Below are positions 1-12,464 of a stretch of 64,000 nucleotides of DNA, piece by piece. The notes beneath the pieces are model-generated. The model did not search any database. It was not told where the DNA came from and worked only from the letters and a program-made list of their open reading frames with translations. The position numbers and the translations under genes were made by a program. Numbering within the stretch: position 1 is the first letter of the stretch; each line of letters opens with the position of its first letter. The DNA lies in the NCBI RefSeq assembly GCF_963678635.1, contig NC_087062.1, forward strand, positions 78,493,200 to 78,557,199, given 5' to 3'. The stretch is from Symsagittifera roscoffensis (lineage: Eukaryota; Xenacoelomorpha; Acoela; Convolutidae).

Positions 1-2
1 CT

Positions 3-536
3 ACTGATTGGCCGTTTATGCCCGACGAACGTCTAATCAATAAATTTCGTTTGAAGGGTCCTTCTTGTGATGTTGATAATTGCTTGGAGGCATCATCTTT
101 CTTCGTCACCGATGTCACATCCATCAAACATCCCGAACACGGGTTCAATTTGGAAAGGTTCAGTTCCTTTCCGAGCTATAAACGAGTAGTCGCTTTTATG
201 TTGAGGATGCTGCCTTCTTTTAAGCAGTTTCGTGGTAAGGACTTACGAATCACCGACCCCACTGAACTTGATATTGCAGAAAGCAAACTGATTCATCTTG
301 CTCAAGTGGAATCCTTCCCCTTTGAGTTAAAAACACTCACCGCTGGCAAACCTATTAAAAATATTAGTAAAATTGCCACTTACTCGTCATTTATCGGTCC
401 CGCTGGTATCATTCGTTTCACCGGACGGATCGAGCGCTTAGTGAATACCGAGTTTGATATTAAGCACCCAATTTTACTCTACGCCCGACAGGTTCGTTTG
501 TTGGCCTGCAGCCTCCAACACAAGCATTTCATCTAG
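3..536 (+). pseudogene. BEL/Pao pol fragment, RNase H to integrase linker
   Basis: The frame is open from the window edge (position 3) to a TAG at 534-536, so the true start lies outside. The product is the part of a BEL/Pao polyprotein that lies between the RNase H and the integrase, with the usual DWP-motif near its start. Integrase-like sequence continues directly downstream in another reading frame, and the switch near 525-533 looks like the loss of one base. The histidines of the integrase zinc finger fall at the end of this frame (CSLQHKHF). By family knowledge this would be part of a single gag-pol protein used for cytoplasmic reverse transcription and nuclear integration. The frame break means the copy is inactive, unless it is an assembly indel. 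Confidence 0.75.
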
Positions 537-1303
537 GTTTAGACTACATGCGCTCCGATTTAAATATGAAATATGCAATACTTGGCTTGCGTCGACTACT
601 TCAGTCTATCGAAACTCAATGTGTAATATGCCGTAAACGCAAAACAAAAACCATCCAGCCAATTATGTCCGATTTATCTGTCGAACGTCTCGGATATAAG
701 CAACCACCCTTTAAACATACGGGTGTGGATTACTTTGGACCGCTTTACGTTCCGGTTCGCAGATGCATTGAAAAAAGATGGGGATTTCTTTTTACTTGCC
801 TCACCACCAGGGCTGTACACATTGAGATTGTACCTTCTCTGGGCACCAGTTTTAGTGTCATGGGCATTGAACGGTTCATTGCGCGTCGTGGTACACCAAG
901 CACAATCTGGTCGGATAACGGCACGAACTTCGTTGGTGCGGAAAAGAAACTACTTGCCTGCATCAAGAGCTGGAATGGCATGGCTCCGACCATTTTTTCA
1001 CACAAAGATGTTGCTTGGAAATTTAACCCGCCAGGCGCACCCCATCATGGCGGCTCCTGGGAGCGCCTTGTCCGAAGCGTTAAGCACGTGCATTACGATA
1101 TACTAGGCAGTAGGCGAGTCACCGAAGATGTGTTAGGAACAACACTCCGCTTAGTTGAGCAGGTTTTGAATTCGAGACCAATTTTGCTTGGACAACATGC
1201 CACAAGCTATCCTTCGCTTTTACCTGGGGAGCACATCGATCACAAGAAAAGGTACGTGCGAGCGCAGTCATATGCTAACGCAATTTGGTGTCTCGCTGAA
1301 TAA
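530..1303 (+). pseudogene. BEL/Pao integrase catalytic domain (broken)
   Basis: This frame carries the DDE integrase core of a BEL/Pao retrotransposon. Counting from the ATG at 548, the zinc-finger cysteines are C25 and C28 (CVIC), the first catalytic Asp is D61 in GVDYFGP, the second is D123 in SDNGTNF, and the glutamate is E172 in GGSWERLVRSVK. All three catalytic residues are present. After RPI (about residue 212) the usual 20 or so residues before the LLG motif are missing, which suggests an in-frame internal deletion. The frame ends at a TAA at 1301-1303 in the middle of the conserved DHKKRYVRAQ-YAN-FW region; the rest follows in another frame. The function in an intact copy is insertion of the cDNA into the chromosome. 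This one is a relic. Confidence 0.88.
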
Positions 1304-1550
1304 GCGTGTCAAGTGGCACACCCATTCTGACTTCACTCTTAAAACAGGCAATCTCGTGTGGGTGATTGAGCCCAATAGTCCGCGTGGGTACTACCCTCTC
1401 GCCCGAATCGTCAAGCTAAACTACGGACAGGACGGTTGCGCCCGATCCGCCCTTGTTAAGACCGCAACCCGTGAAGTCACTAAGCTCGCTCCGGTTCTTC
1501 CTTCTTCAGGGGGGAGAATGTTGCAACGCAAATATAAAACAAGAGTATAA
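1285..1550 (+). pseudogene. BEL/Pao pol C-terminal domain (DUF5641-like)
   Basis: This is the last part of the BEL/Pao polyprotein, with the family pattern of a basic KW-H segment, then GNLVWVIEPNSPRGYYPLARI, then a short strand-rich module ending in KLAPVLP. It is in frame 3, whereas the integrase core is in frame 2, so a frame break lies near 1285-1295. The stop at 1548-1550 lies 30 bases past the apparent LTR start; BEL/Pao coding regions commonly run through the polypurine tract in this way. The domain resembles the C-terminal module annotated as DUF5641. It probably helps integrase bind DNA, but its exact role is not shown by the sequence. Confidence 0.8.
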
Positions 1551-1700
1551 ATGCGTATAAAACAAGACCAGATGGCTAAGCGGACTAAGAAAAAGTAACG
1601 TAACGCCGATAATTTGTGTGACATAACAGTTGACGTAGGTTTGAGTCCCCCTTTTGCCCATTTATTAATATACTAAAAATGGGGTTATAATCCTTTTTTA
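1509..1700 (+). mobile_element. Polypurine tract and start of 3' LTR of the BEL/Pao element
   Basis: A purine run (AGGGGGGAGAA, 1508-1518) is followed at 1519 by TGTTG, the usual arrangement of plus-strand primer site and LTR 5' end. Two or three TATAAA-like boxes lie just inside (around 1530-1565). I could not locate the LTR 3' end, because the partner LTR and target duplication lie outside the window. The right boundary given is therefore arbitrary. Confidence 0.6.
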
Positions 1701-2741
1701 ACTGTTTTTTGGTTCTAATTCGGTTCAGCCTTGATTAAGGATGACCGCCAAAAAGCGCAGTTTGTCTCAAGGACATTACCGACCGGTTCTTGTGGCTAGC
1801 TTGCGCCGATTTGTACCGAAACAAGCTGATGATTGAAGTTATATGATGTTATGCTTGACCCAAAATATGATGAATTATTGAGTTGCCGAGAGTTTTTGCC
1901 GATAAATACTCTTTATAATTCAAGCATTCGACTTCATAGTTTTTTACCAATTTACGGAGATTGAGCGAGCATAACAAGAGAGACCTTCAAAGTGTTTTGA
2001 GGAGTTTTTGAGCGGGGGATCATTAACCTTATAAATGAAAAAATAATACTGCTTCTGTTTCGATTTCTTGATCTCAATCATTATCTATATTATAAAGTAA
2101 TTTTAAACATTCTTCGGAGTGGAAAACTCAAAGCAGTCTTAGTCGATTTTACAGCTAACAGAAACAAGCAGCTTTAATCCGATTTGAATAGAAAGTAGGG
2201 AGGTATTTTCTTGATCTATTTGAAGGGTAATCTCTTGTATGATTAGAAGCGACAAAAAATTGTCTCCAACAGGATCTGTTACCAATCTCATTTTTATAAT
2301 AGCTCAATGTGTATGGTACAAAAGTCATCAGTACTTTTTCATATTTTAAACAACAAGATAAGTTTGCTCATATCTGTTATGATTATGCGCTGCAATCGTA
2401 GGTAGAAGGAGGAGGTTGTTAGGTTGTTGCAAATTGGACACTTTTGCTGCGTTTGAAATTTTACAGCTCGCCGGCAATTACAATCCCTCTTTACTCCAAT
2501 TAAGCAGAGACTAGGTTTTGATCAAAGAAATCCCCTCTTTGACTTGGTTAAGATGTCACGCCTCCGATTGGTATCTTCTGACTATTTATAGGCCTAGCGT
2601 GAACAACCATCACGAGTTCTGAAGAAAATTTTTATACAATTTCGCTGAGCATCATAGATGAATTAATAATGGATTGGCCATTTTCAAATTCAGATAACTT
2701 AGCGAAAAATGATTGCAAGTGGGACATCTTCTTATATTTGA
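1700..2741. other. No gene seen; probable LTR remainder and spacer
   Basis: AT-rich DNA without a recognisable coding region. The left part may still belong to the BEL/Pao LTR. Confidence 0.5.
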
Positions 2742-2998
2742 GCCAGCGGCGCTAAATCTTTAGCGGGGTTAATGAAAAGTTCCGTCAAAAACACGATTTT
2801 GATCGTCAAAAGCGCGCTAAAAAACGCATTTTTTTGGTCAATGTTTTCCAGAAAGTGCGTAAAATTGCTTTTTAGCATGTTTTTTCAAAATTAGTCAAAA
2901 TATGGCCTTTATAATGATATGAGAGAGCTCAGAAAATCGTATTTTTCGATTTTTTTTAAAACTCGCCTCTCTCCTCGAGAAAATCCTACACCCACCCA
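2742..2998 (-). mobile_element. hAT-type MITE fragment
   Basis: This diverged stretch shares, in reverse orientation, the internal blocks of the complete MITE at 12465-12907: the GCGCTAAAT block at the left, a run of TTTTTTGGTCAA-GTTTTCCAGAAAGTGC, and CTCGAGAAAATCCTA at the right. The terminal repeats are too eroded to fix exact ends or a target duplication. Confidence 0.55.
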
Positions 2999-3119
2999 TC
3001 AATTTTAATGAAGAATAAAACACAGAACTTGAAAAAATACAATGAACGTATAAAAAATTCAAGTTTTGACTACACGTTTTTTTTCAATTTTCCTGTGCAC
3101 AATATGCTTGCAGCGGATA

Positions 3120-3500
3120 ACCTGAGTCAAAATTTTACCTAATATGAGGCAAAATTTTAGCGGTTTGAGCGCTTTTTTAGACGATTGCGCTCAAAACCCT
3201 GCTTCAAAAACTTAAGTCGTTTTTGAGCGGTTTATTTAGAAAAACCGCTCAAAAATCGTTCAAATCTTGCCAGGTTTTGAGCAGTTTATTCAAAAAATTC
3301 GCTCTACAACCGTTCGAATCTTGCGCGGTTTGTGAGCGGGTTCTGTGAAAAGAAAACAGTTCAAAAACTGCTCAAACATCTGTGAAAAACCGCTCAAAAA
3401 CCGATCAAATCTCTTATTTTGAAAACAAATTTTGAGCGCAATTTTCTGGAAAAAAAACCGCTCAAAACGCTCAAATCTTGTGAACAACCTCGGATTCGGC
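3120..3500. repeat. Degenerate GCTCAAAA / TTTTGAGCGG repeat tract
   Basis: The short motif TTTTGAGCGGTTT and its complement AAACCGCTCAAAA recur more than a dozen times on both strands over about 400 bases, with irregular spacing. Open frames here are chance products of the low complexity. Confidence 0.7.
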
Positions 3501-3601
3501 AGGCAGGTGCAGGCATAATTATCAAGAAAAAACCTCCGAGCTGCAGTTTTTTCTACCTTCAAAAGTGATATGTTTTGCGTCTAGTAATATATTATTTAGA
3601 A

Positions 3602-3902
3602 CAGGGGCGGAACGGGGGGTAAGGCGTACGGGGGGGGGGGGGGGGGTGGGGGGCTTAAGCTCTCCTTTAGGGATTCGACCCCCTGCCGACACTTTGTACT
3701 GTTTTTAGATATCCATTTTTGGTAAAGGACGCTAAATTTTTTTAAATGGCCTAAGGCGCCAATATATACTAATTTTAAGGGGGGAGCGCGCGTCGAAAAA
3801 ACGCGATTTTTTTGTAAACATTTTCCAAAAAGTGCATAAAAACGCCTTTTTGGCTTGTTTTTGAAAATCCCCCACCTCGAGAAAATCTTAGATTTGCCCC
3901 TG
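3602..3902 (-). mobile_element. hAT-type MITE, complete, with 8-bp target duplication
   Basis: The element starts CAGGGGCGGAA and ends TTTGCCCCTG, matching as imperfect inverted repeats. It is flanked by the perfect 8-bp direct repeat ATTTAGAA at 3594-3601 and 3903-3910. An 8-bp target duplication with CAGGGGCGG termini is characteristic of hAT superfamily insertions. The body matches 12465-12907 in reverse orientation and has no coding capacity, so it needs a transposase supplied elsewhere. It contains a long G homopolymer near its left end. Confidence 0.88.
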
Positions 3903-3910
3903 ATTTAGAA

Positions 3911-5033
3911 CAAATTGATTGTGTTTGTTCAAAATTTGGAAAGATTAAGTTAGTTCTTCACGTTTCAATAGGACGAAATACATATTGCACTATAATTATC
4001 AAAAATTGAATTATTGTTGTCAAAGTAATCCTAAAATCACTTAAAGAAAATGATTGCAGGTAGCATTTTTTCTAAAAAAAAGTTTGTGCTATGGAAAATA
4101 AAATCTTAATCTTGATACAAAACCGCTAAAACGTCCATTAAATTGTTTTGGAGTTATTTGGATTCAAAATTTGTCTACAGAAAAAACACCAGAGCACAAA
4201 AACTACTTCAGTTTTTTCAAAAAATGGATAATTGAGCTATTTAAGCAGATTACCGACATCTATTTAGATTTCAACTGCACTGTACCGAGTTTACTCTGTG
4301 AGATCGCCAAAATTGTTAAGAGGAAAAAATCTCAAGCATGTATATTCTGTTACTTTTTTTGAAAACTGGTGAAAAAAAATGTTATCACGAATCAAATGTT
4401 AGCGGCATAAGAACATTTTTATGTACAATGGATTTATTTGCATTATAGCCAAATTTTTCAGGACACAATGTTGTAAGCTGCGAGAACTCATTTATCGAGA
4501 ACACAAAATAATATCTTTATCATTTTGTTACAAAAAAACTATTCACGTATATGCCAGAGAGTTCAATCATTACAAACCCAAAGCATCCAAATTGATTAAA
4601 AATTAAAGTTAATCGTTCCTTCATAGTTTCAAGTTTTTCATGCACAATGTCGTGGCAGCAAAAAAATTTGAAAAAAAAACTGTTTCAAAGTGAATGAGGT
4701 TAACCAAAATGCCGTCGTGACTGCCAATGAAACACCGAACTTTGAAACGAATAATTATAATTCAATCCGAAGTAAATATACTAATCGGATGTAGTTAAAG
4801 AAGATCATTCTAGCTGATTCTACATATCATGTACACATTATCCTTTATTCAGATCTGGTTCAGAACTAGTTCAGCCCAGATTTAGTTTTGACGAAACCTT
4901 CATTTATCAATAGGTTTTTTTAGCATTGAAGCAGCCTCAAATTGGTTTCAGGCAAGATAAGTGGTCTGACTTTTTTTTGAAAATTTGATTTTGCTTTCAA
5001 GAACTTTCAAGCTTCCATTTTGATACCAAGGGC
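3911..5033. other. No gene seen
   Basis: AT-rich non-coding DNA. The open frames at about 4171-4362 and 4421-4606 have no recognisable domain and look accidental. Confidence 0.5.
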
Positions 5034-5415
5034 CTGGTGCTAATCTACAATTTTCTTGAGGGGAGGGGCGGGTTTTCAAAAAACATTCGAACGTTTTGTC
5101 GACCTATTTCTTAAGTCCGACCAAATGGATTTTCTAAGAACTCCCACAACAGTATAAAGACCATCTTCTGTCGTAACATTTAGCGCCGCAGGCAAAATTT
5201 TTGAAACAAAGGATGAAAAAAGTCGTTTTTGAACAATTTTTGAAAAATTTTGACCAAAAATGTGCGTTTTTTCGGCTCACGCTCCCCTTCAAAATTAGTA
5301 TGTATTGGCGCCTTTATAAAATCTCTAGGGTTTGTCGGCCTAAAATGGATATCAAAAAAAAACAAAGGGGGACCTTTTGGTTGATGAAAGGGTCAAATCC
5401 CTAAATCAACCCCTG
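5034..5415 (+). mobile_element. hAT-type MITE, old diverged copy
   Basis: Same family as 12465-12907 and in the same orientation: CTGGTGCTAATCTA stands for the eroded left terminus, GGCGCC lies internally, and AAATCAACCCCTG is the right terminus. The flanks (CCAAGGGC left, CCAACAGA right) agree at only 5 of 8 positions, as expected for an old target duplication, so that point is weak. Confidence 0.7.
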
Positions 5416-5799
5416 CCAACAGAAAATTTTCATTATTTTGTTTTGAAACAACTATTGTAAAAAGAAAAAATAATAATTTTCAATTTTTTCGCTACAATCA
5501 GATATTTGAAGTTTTTTATTACAATTTTTAAACAAGCCTGAAAAACTAAGGAGTTTTTAAGCGCAATTTGGCCGACTGAATTCGTAAATAAACTTCCAAG
5601 AGAATTAGTTTTATCTATCAAGCCAATGCTGGTTTAAACTTTGATGGCTTTCCAAATTGCCTTGAAAAAAGTGTTACCAATGAGCTTTCAACCTTTTTCC
5701 AAAGCAGAATCCTTTAAATTTAGGATAGAGTTGGAAGGGGTACAAGCATCACTTAAATTTTTGACTATTGCTTTTTAAACTTGGTTTGTTTGCTTGAAA

Positions 5800-8700
5800 T
5801 GTTTGATTTTTTGTAACTACTTTTTCTACTCAGGTTTTTCCCACTGTTATTATTTTAAACAATAAACGCTCTACTGCACCTTTTCAAGCACTGATGTTTT
5901 ATGGAAAAAAGGCAAACCAAACGCAGGGTTGGATTTAAATTGTTTTGATCTTAAAAGCAATCTTGTTTTGTTTGTTTGTTCCTTTTTTTTCTGTAATTGA
6001 TCACCGATCAATCGTGCGTTTTTTGAAGACGAAAAAATAGCTTAGTGCAATAACAATATGACAAATTTTTCTAAGAAATATTTACTATGCAAGCTGTACC
6101 TTTAAAATCTACTAAGCATCTAAATTTTTGATAATTTTGTTTTAGTTTAGCTTTGAGATAATGTAAAACAGTTACCCTTAAAAATCTTCCATGCACTCTT
6201 CTCGCGTTTTGAAAAACTTTCTCTCGTGTGTTAATCAACAATAACAGATCTGGCTTTTTGTGCGTTTTCATTTGAAACTTCTAACACAAAAGATATGCTA
6301 ATGTAAAATGTTAGAAAGAAGTAGAGAGCAGCAACTTCAGGTTCAGTACTAATCTGAATTGATGTTTCGAAAGTTCCCTCGTTAAAAGTTTTCTGGAAAA
6401 AATAAGGCGATTCATTAGATTAACGATAGAGTAAATGACTCCAAAAAGAAGGTTACATCATGGTTCACACTTAATTTTTTTTGTTTCTCATTTATACTAC
6501 TGCGTTCGTTGTATCTATAAACTAGTATATATTTTTACTGTATTCTTTTTATTTTTTTAAGAACCAAAAAATGAACTCTTTTTGATAAAACGGTTGAAAG
6601 TTGATGAAAAGAGTTTTCAAGTAAAAATAAATTGTAAATGTCACTCGTTGAGCTCAAGAAGAACTCTAAACGCTTGAAAAGTTGAAGCTGTGCTCCAATT
6701 TAGCAACAGTTGTTTTTGGCAAAATCAATCAAACAATTTAAAAATATCAGAAAACAAAGACTGTTGGATGATCAGTTATAAGCAATAAATTTCCTTCAAA
6801 AAAATGAAGTTTGATTTTCATTTTTTGTTCCAACGCTGTACTAGGTACATTGGTTAGGCTGGAAAAAAATTCACAAAATACCATTCCAATAAAGAAGCAA
6901 GAAGATCGGAACAATTTTAAATCAATTTTAATGCTGTCAAAATTATAAAATCAGATCATTTTGAGCTCAACTAGACTACTTGTTCTAAGTATTAAGCAAT
7001 CAACGAAAGAATTCATTTTTTAAAGATTATTTCTTAAGTGTTTTTTTTTCAGAAGATTTTGTGAAAAGTAGAGTATTTTTTTCCTTTTATGTAAAGGACA
7101 TCCTCTGAAAATAAGGGGTACATTTATGCTAAAGGAAAGGAGTCTTTGAAAACATTTTGGGTTAATGAATCAAAAAAACTGACCAGAGAGGTGAACCATT
7201 AACATCTTCGCTTCCAAATCTGGCAAAGTTCTTGCATGAATTCCACTGTAGGGAAATTTGTTTTTGATTCTCACAAAAGTTTTGCAAAGCAACTATTTTT
7301 TTCTCAGCCAGAGTGAATCAAAAAGTTGAACTGAACAATAAATTTTAATGTTTTTCTGTTTTTTTTGTTCATTTATTCATAAAAATTTGATCGGAGAATG
7401 CTTTAAAACACAAGACGTGAAATAGCTTGGTGATCATCTAAGTGTGTGAACAACTAGGTTTTAATTTATTTTGGAGGTTTTCCGATAGCCTATCAAAGCG
7501 AGAAAATAACCGCTAAATTGTGTCATAAACAACTTCTTTGATGCCTTAAATACTTTTGGATACCTTAAATTAAATCGTAAATTAGAAGAATACTGCTCGT
7601 AGGCCAACAACGTAAACGTGCGACTCTACTTTCTGGTGTTTCATGTTGAATTTGGTCAAAACTATTGTCAAAAATTAACAAAAAAAAATTTCTTTTTCAA
7701 TTTGCAAACCATGTAAGCTACGAAGATATAGATGAATGTATCTTGCATGAAAAGTTTTTGATTAATAATTTGAATTGATTTCTGAGACGGAATAAGTACA
7801 CATTAGTTACTTCAAACTGGTTAAATCAAAAATTTTAAGACCCCATGACTTAACAAAAAACGACCAAAAGTAAAAATAGTTTTGTTTTGTTCAGAGAGTT
7901 CAAACTTGGGACTACTATTCCAACGTGCATAATCAAAGCGCAAACTCAATTACAACACAGAAAGCGTAAGCGGCACGTTAGATTACTCAAATTTGAACTG
8001 AGGCCAGCGGTTTGTACTCGGAAATAAGTGATCCACCGTTGAATAAATCACTTTTACTTTACATAGCGTGTTTTCAGATTTTTTTTTCAATATCTTATTT
8101 ACATACTTGTCCTATCAAAAAGTTTTAACTGAAGTTATAGGGCACTCGGAACAATCAAAGCTAAGTAAAAGCTCTTCTTTGTAAATTTGAGCTCAAGGCA
8201 TCCATTTTTGTCAGATGATAAATGAAATAGCAACAAGCATAATCTTTTCGTATCCTTCTTAAAAAATTTCAACAATGAATTTGAGGGAGAAAAATCTAAA
8301 TATTGAATTTACCACGCTTAAACGTTCTAGACTAAAAAAAAAATCATAGTTTTTTTCCTTAAACAATACGGAAGGTAAAAAAAATCATCAGTAAAAATTA
8401 CCGCAGGAAACTATGTTGTTTTGAAGTTCAATTCAAGCACAACCTTTCAAGTATAATCAATTAATTCAAATCAAGCATAATCAATTCAAGCATAAACTAT
8501 TTTTCTTTGAAGTTCAATTGAAGCATAGTCTTTTCGTTTCTTTCTTTAAAAATTTCAACAATGACTTTTAGGGAGATAAATCTGAATATTGAGTTTACCA
8601 CGCTTAAACATTCTCGACTCGATAATGTCATGGTTATTTTTCCTTAAACCCTTCACGGAAGGTAGAAGGGTCTATTTTCTTTGAAGTTCAATTCGAAAAG

Positions 8701-10860
8701 AGGAATCCAAATGCGGCCATTTAGTTTCCCCATTTCCTCACATTCGTTGTTCGCTTGATTAAGCTATGGATCCAAATGTATTTTTTCCACGTTTTATTAT
8801 GTTTTGAAGCCCTAAAGTTTCTATTGTTTTCAGATAAAATTGATGAGAACTTACGGAACTAGTTTTGGGCTAGTATACAGAAGTATTTGCAAAGCCTGAA
8901 GAGATTTCGACCACTTTGCTATTTTGATAATCTCTTAATTTTAGAAAATCTTACAGAATCAGAGGGAAGGAAATTAGTTTTATGGGCATTGCAAAACTCT
9001 ATTGATATTATGTTAATTCGCTTTTGTTTTTTAAATCCTAAAATATGCTATGTACATAGGTCAAATTTGGATGAATAAATTTGAAGTGTTTTTATTCATA
9101 TAAACCTCCAGTAGAATCCGAATTACTTCAAATTCAACTCCAGGTGGTCAAAAATTTTCAATAACAGAACGTTTCGAGCTCAGCGAATTTATGGTTTTTT
9201 AGCAGTAGATTTTTTTGTAGGGTTTCGAGCGAGCTAGACTACACAAATTCATTTTCGGGAAACGTTTCCAGCAACTTATGGTACATTGAAGTCAATTGAA
9301 AAGAATCTTCAGAAAAATTTTGAGTTATTCATCAAGAAAAAAAACTGAGCCCAGGAAAATCTAAAATCACTAATTGAGCAGGTAGGAGGAACCCAAGTCT
9401 TCATCGCATTCAATTCTTGCAAACATTTTTATATCAACTACAATCAACTACAGTGTAGGAATCAATTTATCTTGGTTTTAATTAAAAATTACAAATATTT
9501 GCTAAGTGTTAGCTGAGATGCTGTTTTTTTTGCAAGGATGAAGCAAAATTCTGATTATGCAATTTTTCAAAAATATTACATTGTTTTTTAAATGATTTCT
9601 TTCAAGTATCTAGCCAAAACTCTGACCGGAAATTGCTTTATGATGTTTTCTCTAGGCGTTACTCTGTCGGTAATAACTCAAACTGAGGTACTCAACGCGC
9701 AATAGATTTTGTTCTATTAAAGCGTTAAGAGCAAAATCAATAAATTCAAATTCAACTGAAGCCAGCAATTTGTTCTTGCTAAGAAATTACCGCCGCAAAT
9801 AATCCACTCTTTACTTCACATACCGTATGATATAATAAAATTAGGAAAAAAACTTTGTAAACATCAAAGTTTTGCCACTTTTTGACGTTTTTGCTTACTC
9901 GAAACCTTGTAATTGAAGTTAGAGGGCAGTCAGAGCATTCATGGCTTCGGAGCTTACTATGTCAATTTTTTCAGATGATTGTACAGAATTAATTCAAAAA
10001 CCATTATTTAAATAAATGTGTTGAGCATAAATATTCGTTCACTGTCTTCGAAACTTTAAACAATAAAAATTAAGCACAGTAATCTAAAAAATAAAAACCG
10101 GGTTTCTCTGAAAAAATTTTTCTCTCGCTCTCAGGAATTTGCAAATTTTTACATTCTGAACTACGCAGCAGACAAATGAAAAATTTTGCAAAATTCTAAA
10201 AAAAATTGTATGTTTTCAGATTCTGAAGCTAAAAAGAAAACGCAGGATAGATTTGCATTCCATGTACTTTGCAAAGTTTTTGCATACCCCTCCCCAAATT
10301 TTATTTTTAATGAAATGAATATTTTCATGGTTATTTCGGCAAAATATTTTTTGTTCACGTTTATTGATTATTCAACAAAAGATAACTCACTGAACCCTTA
10401 ATAGCCATTTTGCATTTTAAAAACAAGACTTCCAAAAAATTTAGTGAGAAGGGGATGAAAAATGATAAGCAGGATTCAAAAAACGTTCTGTAGTATGTTA
10501 AGAACCACCAAGTTGTAACATTGAAAAAAGTCAACGTCAACTGTAATCAACATTTACACTATAAACCTTTCGTATTTTTATTGCTGACCTAATATTCTCA
10601 GTCTATGTTTCGACTGCTGATCGTTTTGGATCGTTGGGGCGTTAATCAAAAGTTCATCAAAATTGGTAATTGAAATCTTTTTCAAAAGAAATTTGTTTTT
10701 ATGTCTTCGCAAGAAAGTCTTAACTCGAACTTTTTGTTTGATACTGCGCCATTTCGTTTGAACAGATTGTGAACGATCGTGTTATCAGATGAGTGGAAGC
10801 AAAAAAACCCTGAGCAAGTAACGGTAATAAAATGTCACATATCGCATATTGCACAAGCAT
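5800..10860. repeat. Ancient ~5-kb tandem repeat, first copy
   Basis: This copy is colinear with 10870-11282 plus 14490-19290. Shared landmarks run in the same order: GATAATGTAAAACAGTTACC (6159/11204), ATTCATTAGATTAACGATAG (6411/14519), TTCCAATAAAGAAGCAAGAA (6883/15053), the CCCCTCCCCAA block (10288/18730), and GATTGTGAACGATCG near the end. Divergence is high, with many small indels, so the duplication is old. No coding region is conserved between the copies. The unit also seems internally duplicated: material at about 6.9-7.4 kb reappears, more eroded, at about 9.1-9.6 kb. Confidence 0.75.
8238..8690. repeat. Local tandem duplication, ~283-bp period
   Basis: The block beginning AAGCATAATCTTTTCG at 8238 recurs as AAGCATAGTCTTTTCG at 8521. 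Both continue into TTTCAACAATGA, the TTTACCACGCTTAAAC block and a GGAAGGTA block. The corresponding place in the second 5-kb copy (about 16430-16560) holds one version only, so this duplication arose after the larger one or was lost there. Confidence 0.7.
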
Positions 10861-10869
10861 CACATAGAT

Positions 10870-11282
10870 TTCTGACTACTGCATTTTAATCTTGGTGTTT
10901 TTTGCTTGAGGTATTTTGTTATGAATTAAACGCTCTGCACCACCATTTCAATCATCTATGTTTCATGCAAAAAAAACCAATCCCAGGGTTCAATTAATTT
11001 TCTTACTTAGAAAATAAGTCTTGTCTGTTTGTTCAATTTTGCTTTCTGTAACTGATCGCCAATGATTTATGCGTTTTATGTAGACGCAGAAAAAGCTTAA
11101 AAACTCTATAACAAACTATTTTTTAGTGGCTGCTAAGCAAGCTATGCTTGTAAAGTGTACCAAACATCAAAAATTTGAAATTTTCGGTATGATTTAGTTT
11201 CGTGATAATGTAAAACAGTTACCCTTAAAAATTTTGCATGAACTCTTCTCGTTTTTATACTCTCGTGTGTTACTTGAAATTT
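10870..11282. repeat. Ancient ~5-kb tandem repeat, second copy, left part
   Basis: Matches about 5800-6235 of the first copy, including the CTCTGCACCA / CTCTACTGCACC block and the AATGTAAAACAGTTACCCTT block, up to ACTCTCGTGTGTTA. The match then stops and resumes at about 14490, so about 3.2 kb is inserted here or was lost from the first copy. Confidence 0.7.
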
Positions 11283-11395
11283 TTCTAGGGAGGGCGGTTT
11301 TTCCAAAAAAAAATTGTCAACCTTTTTTCAGGTCGACCAATTTGATTTTTCGAGGTCACCAAAAATACTATAAGGAGGCATATTTTTGCAACCAG
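11283..11395 (+). mobile_element. hAT-type MITE left-end fragment
   Basis: TTTCTAGGGAGGGCGG, then GGTCGACCAATTTGATTTTTCG, aligns to the left third of the 12465-12907 MITE. The terminus and the right two thirds are missing. It sits exactly where the 5-kb repeat is interrupted. Confidence 0.55.
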
Positions 11396-12464
11396 AATTG
11401 AGAGGGTGGAGTGTAAGAGCGCAGCAAACAACTGATTCATCGCTAATCTGACACCATTATCACTATATTGACAAAATATCTGATCTGAGATAATTAAAGG
11501 CTGGCGAACTCTGGCTCAGATTTCAGCCCCGCACTTTGTTGCCAGACACTGTAGTGAAAATAAATTAAGCGAATTCGTATTCGAAAATTTATAATCTCTG
11601 ATCAGACCTGGTTTTCGAATGGCCAATCTTTCATGACTTCGAAGAAAGAAAAGAGGTCTGATTTCGCGTAGTCATTTTTTTATGAACTTGATGACATTTC
11701 ATATTGAAGACCATTTTCCAGGCCAACTGTCACCCAGAAAATTGTTTAAAAAGTCATATAAGTAGAATTGTCATCATTAAACTAATTGGAACGCAATGTT
11801 AATGAGTTTTCTGATTAGAACAATTATTCACGGGTTCTCCAGCGAACTCTTTTGCTTAGAAGATAACAACATTTTGACTGGCAGAAAACATTGATTAAAC
11901 ACTTTACTGTTCATTTCATTTCAAATTTGGATGGTGCAGAACACGCATTATCCCTAATTGTTTAGATTTGGTGGAAGGAAATTTAGTGAAAGGTCGATGA
12001 GTTAATTGTTCTAGCCTTTATTTTTACAAAAGACATTCCTATTAAAACAAAATTTTCTGGAAAACTCTTTACTCTTCGTTTTTCCTCTTCATTACATTAT
12101 GCAGATATTCAAATTTGCTTCAATGGGCATTCTATCGAACTGTAAGCTGAAAAAGTAGCTGCAGGGTGAAATAAGTCCAATCGAATTAAAAAGTTTATTT
12201 CTTATCAAAACCCTGATTTGATAAGAAATAAAATAGAAAGATCAGAGAAAGTATTTCGACTAGCTGACAAATTTTAGATGTCAGAAGGGTAATAGAACTT
12301 GACTTAGAAAAAAATGATACTGAAATTGTATCTAAGACTTTGAGGAAAAGAAAAAGTTATTGCAAAAAAATTCAAAAAACTAGCTCTGTTATAACAAAAA
12401 CTGATTATTTAAGGTTCAGATTTAATGTGTCATCTTAACCTCCGCAAACGAAAGGTGAGGCAGA
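11396..12464. other. No gene seen; part of the 3.2-kb interruption
   Basis: Non-repetitive AT-rich DNA within the window. No coding signal was recognised. Confidence 0.45.

Noticed and set aside
1566..1660. tRNA-like A box (TGGCTAAGCGGA) and B box (GGTTTGAGTCC) 65 bases apart inside the BEL LTR
   Set aside because: The acceptor arms do not pair (GACCAGA against TTTTGCC) and the T-stem has mismatches at two of five pairs, so this is not a convincing tRNA. It could be a fossil or coincidence.
3290..3562. 90-codon minus-strand ORF with FERFERFF pattern
   Set aside because: It is the translation of the degenerate GCTCAAAA tract, not a gene.
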